Shown here: positions 60,991 to 64,000 of the stretch, in pieces
Position numbering within the stretch: position 1 is the first letter of the stretch
Layout: every line of letters starts with the position of its first letter
Origin: Egaibacter sp046050465
GTDB taxonomy: Bacteria > Pseudomonadota > Gammaproteobacteria > Burkholderiales > Burkholderiaceae_C
DNA: 64,000 nt
Assembly (NCBI GenBank): GCA_046050465.1
Contig: JBJOPS010000036.1
Coordinates: 1-64,000 of the forward strand
Reading direction: 5' to 3'
Notes under the pieces: generated by a model
Told to the model about the DNA's origin: nothing
Databases searched by the model: none
What the model saw: the letters and a program-made list of their open reading frames with translations, nothing else
Position numbers and translations under genes: made by a program

Positions 60991-61761
60991 TCAGCCGGGA
61001 CTACCGGCGGCAAACGCTTCATCAATGCAGCGCAGATAGTCCCGAATGGTCGCGGCATAACCCATTTCCAGTGCATCAGCGATCAAGGCGTGGCCAATGG
61101 AGACTTCCTGCACGCCAGGAACCCGCTTCAAGAAGGTGGTCAGGTTGTCCCTGTTCAAATCATGGCCAGCGTTGACGCCCAAACCCGCATCCAGTGCGGC
61201 CTGTGCCGCCAGCCCAAAACGTGTCAGTTGCGCCTCTTGCTGAGCGCTTCCCCAAGCGGCTGCAAAGGGCTCGGTGTACAACTCCACCCGGTCTGCCCCC
61301 ACTGCTTTGGCGGCCGCGATGGAGCGGGCATCGGCATCCATGAAGAGGCTCACGCGTACCCCCAGCGCCTGTGCTTCGGCGATGAAGGGTGCCAGGCGTT
61401 TCGCTTCAGACGGCAAATCCCAACCGTGGTCGCTGGTGAATTGCCCTTGCGAGTCTGGTACGAACGTGCACTGGTGCGGTCGCAACTCCCGCACAAAATC
61501 CATCAGGTTTTGATAGGGGTTGCCTTCGATGTTGAACTCCCGGTCCGGCCACGCTTTCATCAGCGCAGACAGGTCGCGCACATCACCCGCCCGGATGTGA
61601 CGCTCGTCCGGACGCGGATGAACGGTAATGCCATTCGCGCCCGCCTGCAAACACAGCGTAGCCGCTCGGGTAACACTGGGAATACCCAGGTGACGCGTGT
61701 TGCGCACCAGTGCAACCTTGTTCAGGTTGACCGAGAGTGCGGCGGGAAACTTAAAGTGCAT
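60991..61761 (-). CDS. pdxJ: Pyridoxine 5'-phosphate synthase
   Basis: This 256-residue TIM-barrel enzyme condenses 1-deoxyxylulose-5-phosphate with aminoacetone phosphate to form the PNP ring. The blocks LSVNLNKVALVRNTR, GITVHPRPDERHI, FNIEGNP, VSLFMDAD and LGVNAGHDLN are typical. The ATG at 61761 is chosen; codons further upstream do not resemble PdxJ. It lies 17 bp after recO. Confidence 0.97.
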   Translation of the reverse strand: MHFKFPAALSVNLNKVALVRNTRHLGIPSVTRAATLCLQAGANGITVHPRPDERHIRAGDVRDLSALMKAWPDREFNIEGNPYQNLMDFVRELRPHQCTFVPDSQGQFTSDHGWDLPSEAKRLAPFIAEAQALGVRVSLFMDADARSIAAAKAVGADRVELYTEPFAAAWGSAQQEAQLTRFGLAAQAALDAGLGVNAGHDLNRDNLTTFLKRVPGVQEVSIGHALIADALEMGYAATIRDYLRCIDEAFAAGSPG

Positions 61762-61778
61762 GATCAGCGGGCATGGCT

Positions 61779-62555
61779 TTACAAGGACTGAAGATCGATC
61801 ATCATTTGCCGGGTACGCAAAGTACCGACCCCGCAATGGTAATTCAGCAGCGTGCGCAATTGGGGTTTCAGCTCCGCCATCACGGCGGCACAGGCGCGCA
61901 GCGTGGCGGTAAACGGGGCATCGTCGCCCAAGCTCTGCTGCAATTGGGCCCATTGACCGCCGCTCAGGCTTGCACGATCACCTGCACTGGTCTGCCTCAA
62001 GCCGCCTTCCGGGACGAGGCTGTAATGGGTGTCTGCATCGAGTTGCGCCAGCGTCATGGTCTGGGCGTCGAGCAGCGGCAGCAGCCCGATTTCGCGCAAT
62101 AGCAGCAGCTCAAAGGTACGCAGCGCTGCCTGCAGCACCTCACCGTGCTCGGAAGCGACGACCTGCACAACATGGGAATAGATGTCAAACAGCCGCGGGT
62201 GGGGATCGTCGCGGGCCAGCAAGTGCAAAAGCAATTCATTGAGGTAATAGCCCGACATCAGGGCGTCGCCTGTGGGCATGACATGCCCACCCATCCACTC
62301 CGCGCCTTTGAGCGTCCGGATTTCGGCATCGCCGCCAAACGCAACATGCAGCGGTTGCAGCGGTAACAAAATGGGACGAAAACTGGAGCTGGGCCGCTTG
62401 ACGCCCTTGGCAACCAGCGCGACGCGACCATGGTTGCGGGTGAAAACGTCCAGAATCAGGCTGGATTCGCTCCAGTCATAACGATGGAGCACAAAGGCGG
62501 GTTCGTCCGAGATTCGCTTACTCGTAGCCAAAGCTGCGCACCCGCGCTTCATCAT
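61779..62555 (-). CDS. recO: DNA repair protein RecO
   Basis: This RecO is of ~250 residues, mediating RecA loading in RecF-pathway repair. It has an N-terminal OB fold (AFVLHRYDWSESSLILDVFTRNHGRVALVAKGVKR) and a helical C-terminal domain; the zinc-finger cysteines of some RecOs are not evident. The start is unsettled: an ATG at 62555 overlaps era by 38 bp, while a TTG at 62531 gives a more typical MATSKRISDEP opening. Confidence 0.93.
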   Translation of the reverse strand: MMKRGCAALATSKRISDEPAFVLHRYDWSESSLILDVFTRNHGRVALVAKGVKRPSSSFRPILLPLQPLHVAFGGDAEIRTLKGAEWMGGHVMPTGDALMSGYYLNELLLHLLARDDPHPRLFDIYSHVVQVVASEHGEVLQAALRTFELLLLREIGLLPLLDAQTMTLAQLDADTHYSLVPEGGLRQTSAGDRASLSGGQWAQLQQSLGDDAPFTATLRACAAVMAELKPQLRTLLNYHCGVGTLRTRQMMIDLQSL

Positions 62556-63537
62556 CAGCCCAACCCGATCGCACCTTGACCCACAGCTCTAAAAACACCT
62601 TGGCATCGGCCAGTTTTTCCAGTTCCACCCGGGTTTCCATGCCGATACGCTTGATGCGTTCGCCCTTGTCGCCAATCACCATGGCTTTATGACCGTCCCG
62701 CTCAACCACAATGGTGGCGGCGATGCGCAGCAGACGCTTGTGTCCCTTTTTCTGCGGCGGTTCTTCTTCAAACTTGTCGATGATCACGGTCGAGGTGTAG
62801 GGCAACTCATCACCCGTCAGGCGAAACAGTTTTTCACGAACCAGTTCGCTGGCCAGAAATTTCTCGCTGCGATCGGTCAACTCGTCTTCGGCGTACCACC
62901 AGGACTGCTCCGGCAGGAACCTGGCACATATATCCAGCAACCGTTCAACGTCTTTTGTATTTTTGGCCGACATGGGGACAAACTCGGCAAAGCTGTGCTT
63001 TTCCTGCATGCTTTGCAGCCAGGGAGCGATATCACCCCGGCGATGCACGTTATCAAGCTTGTTGGCAATCAAGAGTGTTGGAATATTTTTGCCCAGCAAT
63101 GCCAGCACGCGGGCATCTGCTGGTGTAAAACTGCCCGCTTCGACCACAAACAAAATGAGGTCCACATCTGCAACAGCACCGACAACCGTCTTGTTCAGCG
63201 ATTTGTTCAGCGCATTGGCATGCAGCGTTTGAAAGCCCGGTGTGTCAACAAATACAAACTGATTGACCCCCTGGGTGCGCATGCCGGTGATGCGGTGGCG
63301 AGTGGTCTGCGCCTTTCGGGAAGTAATGCTGATCTTCTGACCCACCAGCGCATTGAGCAAGGTGGATTTGCCTACATTCGGCTTGCCCACAATGGCAACC
63401 AGCCCACAATGCTGCCCTTGCACCGGCGTACCCGAGCCGGGCGCCACACGCACGCTCTTGAGCATGGTTTCAATATCATTTTGGCCTTCGGCCCTTATTG
63501 GATCTGGGTTATTAGCTATATTTTTAGGAGCGTTCAT
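62518..63537 (-). CDS. era: GTPase Era
   Basis: This 339-residue GTPase is involved in 16S rRNA maturation and 30S assembly. G1 GKPNVGKST, G3 DTPGFQ and G4 NKLD, and the C-terminal KH domain with VIGDKGERIKRIG are intact. The first ~45 residues, before GLVAIVGKPNVGKS, form an N-terminal extension. Residues ~3-18 of it are encoded by a copy of the dispersed repeat (antisense). Its ATG overlaps the rnc stop by 1 bp (TGATG). Confidence 0.97.
   Translation of the reverse strand: MNAPKNIANNPDPIRAEGQNDIETMLKSVRVAPGSGTPVQGQHCGLVAIVGKPNVGKSTLLNALVGQKISITSRKAQTTRHRITGMRTQGVNQFVFVDTPGFQTLHANALNKSLNKTVVGAVADVDLILFVVEAGSFTPADARVLALLGKNIPTLLIANKLDNVHRRGDIAPWLQSMQEKHSFAEFVPMSAKNTKDVERLLDICARFLPEQSWWYAEDELTDRSEKFLASELVREKLFRLTGDELPYTSTVIIDKFEEEPPQKKGHKRLLRIAATIVVERDGHKAMVIGDKGERIKRIGMETRVELEKLADAKVFLELWVKVRSGWADDEARVRSFGYE
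63483..63531 (+). repeat. Dispersed palindromic element, copy 14 (start of era)
   Basis: GGCCTTCGGCCCTTATTGG, then TTATTAGCTATATTTTTAGGAGC, shown here in two parts of the element. The right hairpin arm is altered. It is antisense to era and in the extension codons just after the ATG. Confidence 0.65.
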
Positions 63538-64000
63538 CAGCGTGCCTTTGCTTTGAGTGTTTGCAGCATCGCAGCCGCGGCAGCCTGTTCACCTGCACGA
63601 CGTGAACCACCGATTCCACGTTCGGTCACATTGAATTCCGTGACTTCACACTCAACATCAAATGTTTGTTTGTGGGCAACACCCAGCGTGCCAACGACAC
63701 GATAAATAGGCAGTTTCATTTTGCGCCTCTGCAGCCACTCCTGTAACTCGGTTTTGGCGTCTTTCCCGATGGCATCCATCTGCGGGTTGATTTCTACGGC
63801 TTTGAAAAGACGGTGCACCAGACTTTGCGCTACGGCAAAGCCGGCGTCCAGATACACGGCACCAATCACCGCTTCCAGGGCATCCGCCAGAATAGACGGT
63901 CGCTTTTGCCCGCCAGAACGAACCTCCCCCTCGCCCAACCGGATCACTCCTGGCAAACCGAGGGTCACGGCCAGTTGGTGCAGGGTATCCTGTTTGACGA
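63537..64000 (-). CDS. rnc: Ribonuclease III, 5' end beyond the window
   Basis: The C-terminal part of RNase III, which cuts double-stranded RNA in rRNA and mRNA processing. Visible are the end of the nuclease domain (GEGEVRSGGQKRPSILADALEAVIGAVYLDAGF, carrying catalytic Asp/Glu) and the dsRNA-binding domain (DAKTELQEWLQ; GIGGSRRAGEQAAAAAML). The frame stays open to position 64000, so the start lies outside. A GTG near 63968 is internal, not a start. Confidence 0.96.
   Translation of the reverse strand, partial: VKQDTLHQLAVTLGLPGVIRLGEGEVRSGGQKRPSILADALEAVIGAVYLDAGFAVAQSLVHRLFKAVEINPQMDAIGKDAKTELQEWLQRRKMKLPIYRVVGTLGVAHKQTFDVECEVTEFNVTERGIGGSRRAGEQAAAAAMLQTLKAKAR

Overview
The window is about 64 kb of chromosomal DNA from a Gram-negative betaproteobacterium. 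The gene order and proteins point to the family Comamonadaceae, near Rhodoferax or Polaromonas. Pointers are the gsp cluster, the pilMNOPQ-aroKB-dgt block, the rnc-era-recO-pdxJ-acpS-nagZ operon, HexR next to zwf, ubiquinone genes (ispB, coq7) and porins ending in Phe. This placement comes from recognising families by eye. No database search was run.

Layout, left to right. 1-4 kb: ispB, tRNA-Pro(CGG), an SbmA/YddA-like ABC exporter and a 5'-nucleotidase. 4-15 kb: a type II secretion cluster, with gspG-H-I-J-K-L-M-N-D-E-F leftward, mostly with 4-bp stop/start overlaps, and gspC divergent. 15-19.3 kb: ilvA-cobS-cobC, an OsmC-like protein and coq7. 19.6-22.9 kb: two tandem porins and a DUF3047 lipoprotein. 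22.9-28 kb: hexR and zwf facing tal-pgi, with a perfect palindrome between zwf and tal. 28-31.5 kb: a YcaQ/AlkX-like glycosylase, then groES-groEL with a CIRCE operator. 31.5-33.3 kb: an integron remnant. 33.3-38 kb: a choline-sulfatase-like gene, metK and two LpxL-type acyltransferases. 38-46.9 kb: engB, cytochrome c4, resB-ccsB, msrPQ, lptM-lysA and cyaY. 46.9-58 kb: mrcA divergent from pilMNOPQ-aroK-aroB-dgt. 57.6-64 kb: DUF1415, a methyltransferase, then nagZ, acpS, pdxJ, recO, era and rnc (cut by the window edge).

Two accessory signals stand out. The first is a dispersed ~50-bp palindromic element with at least 13 copies in 64 kb. It ends in a hairpin of the form GCTAY-N-RTAGC. Several intergenic copies lie between the 3' ends of convergent genes. 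Seven copies lie inside protein-coding genes. The five that share the gene's orientation are all read in the same, stop-poor frame. One falls on the switch-histidine loop of an ABC ATPase, and two supply the stop codon of a gene. This resembles the in-frame palindromic elements of Rickettsia in behaviour, but in a different lineage and with a different sequence.

The second is a decayed integron wedged between the groES promoter and the choline-sulfatase gene. It has a truncated intI on the minus strand, half an attC, a LysE-family cassette, a complete long attC, and a reversed vapBC toxin-antitoxin pair whose toxin stop codon lies in the attC core site.
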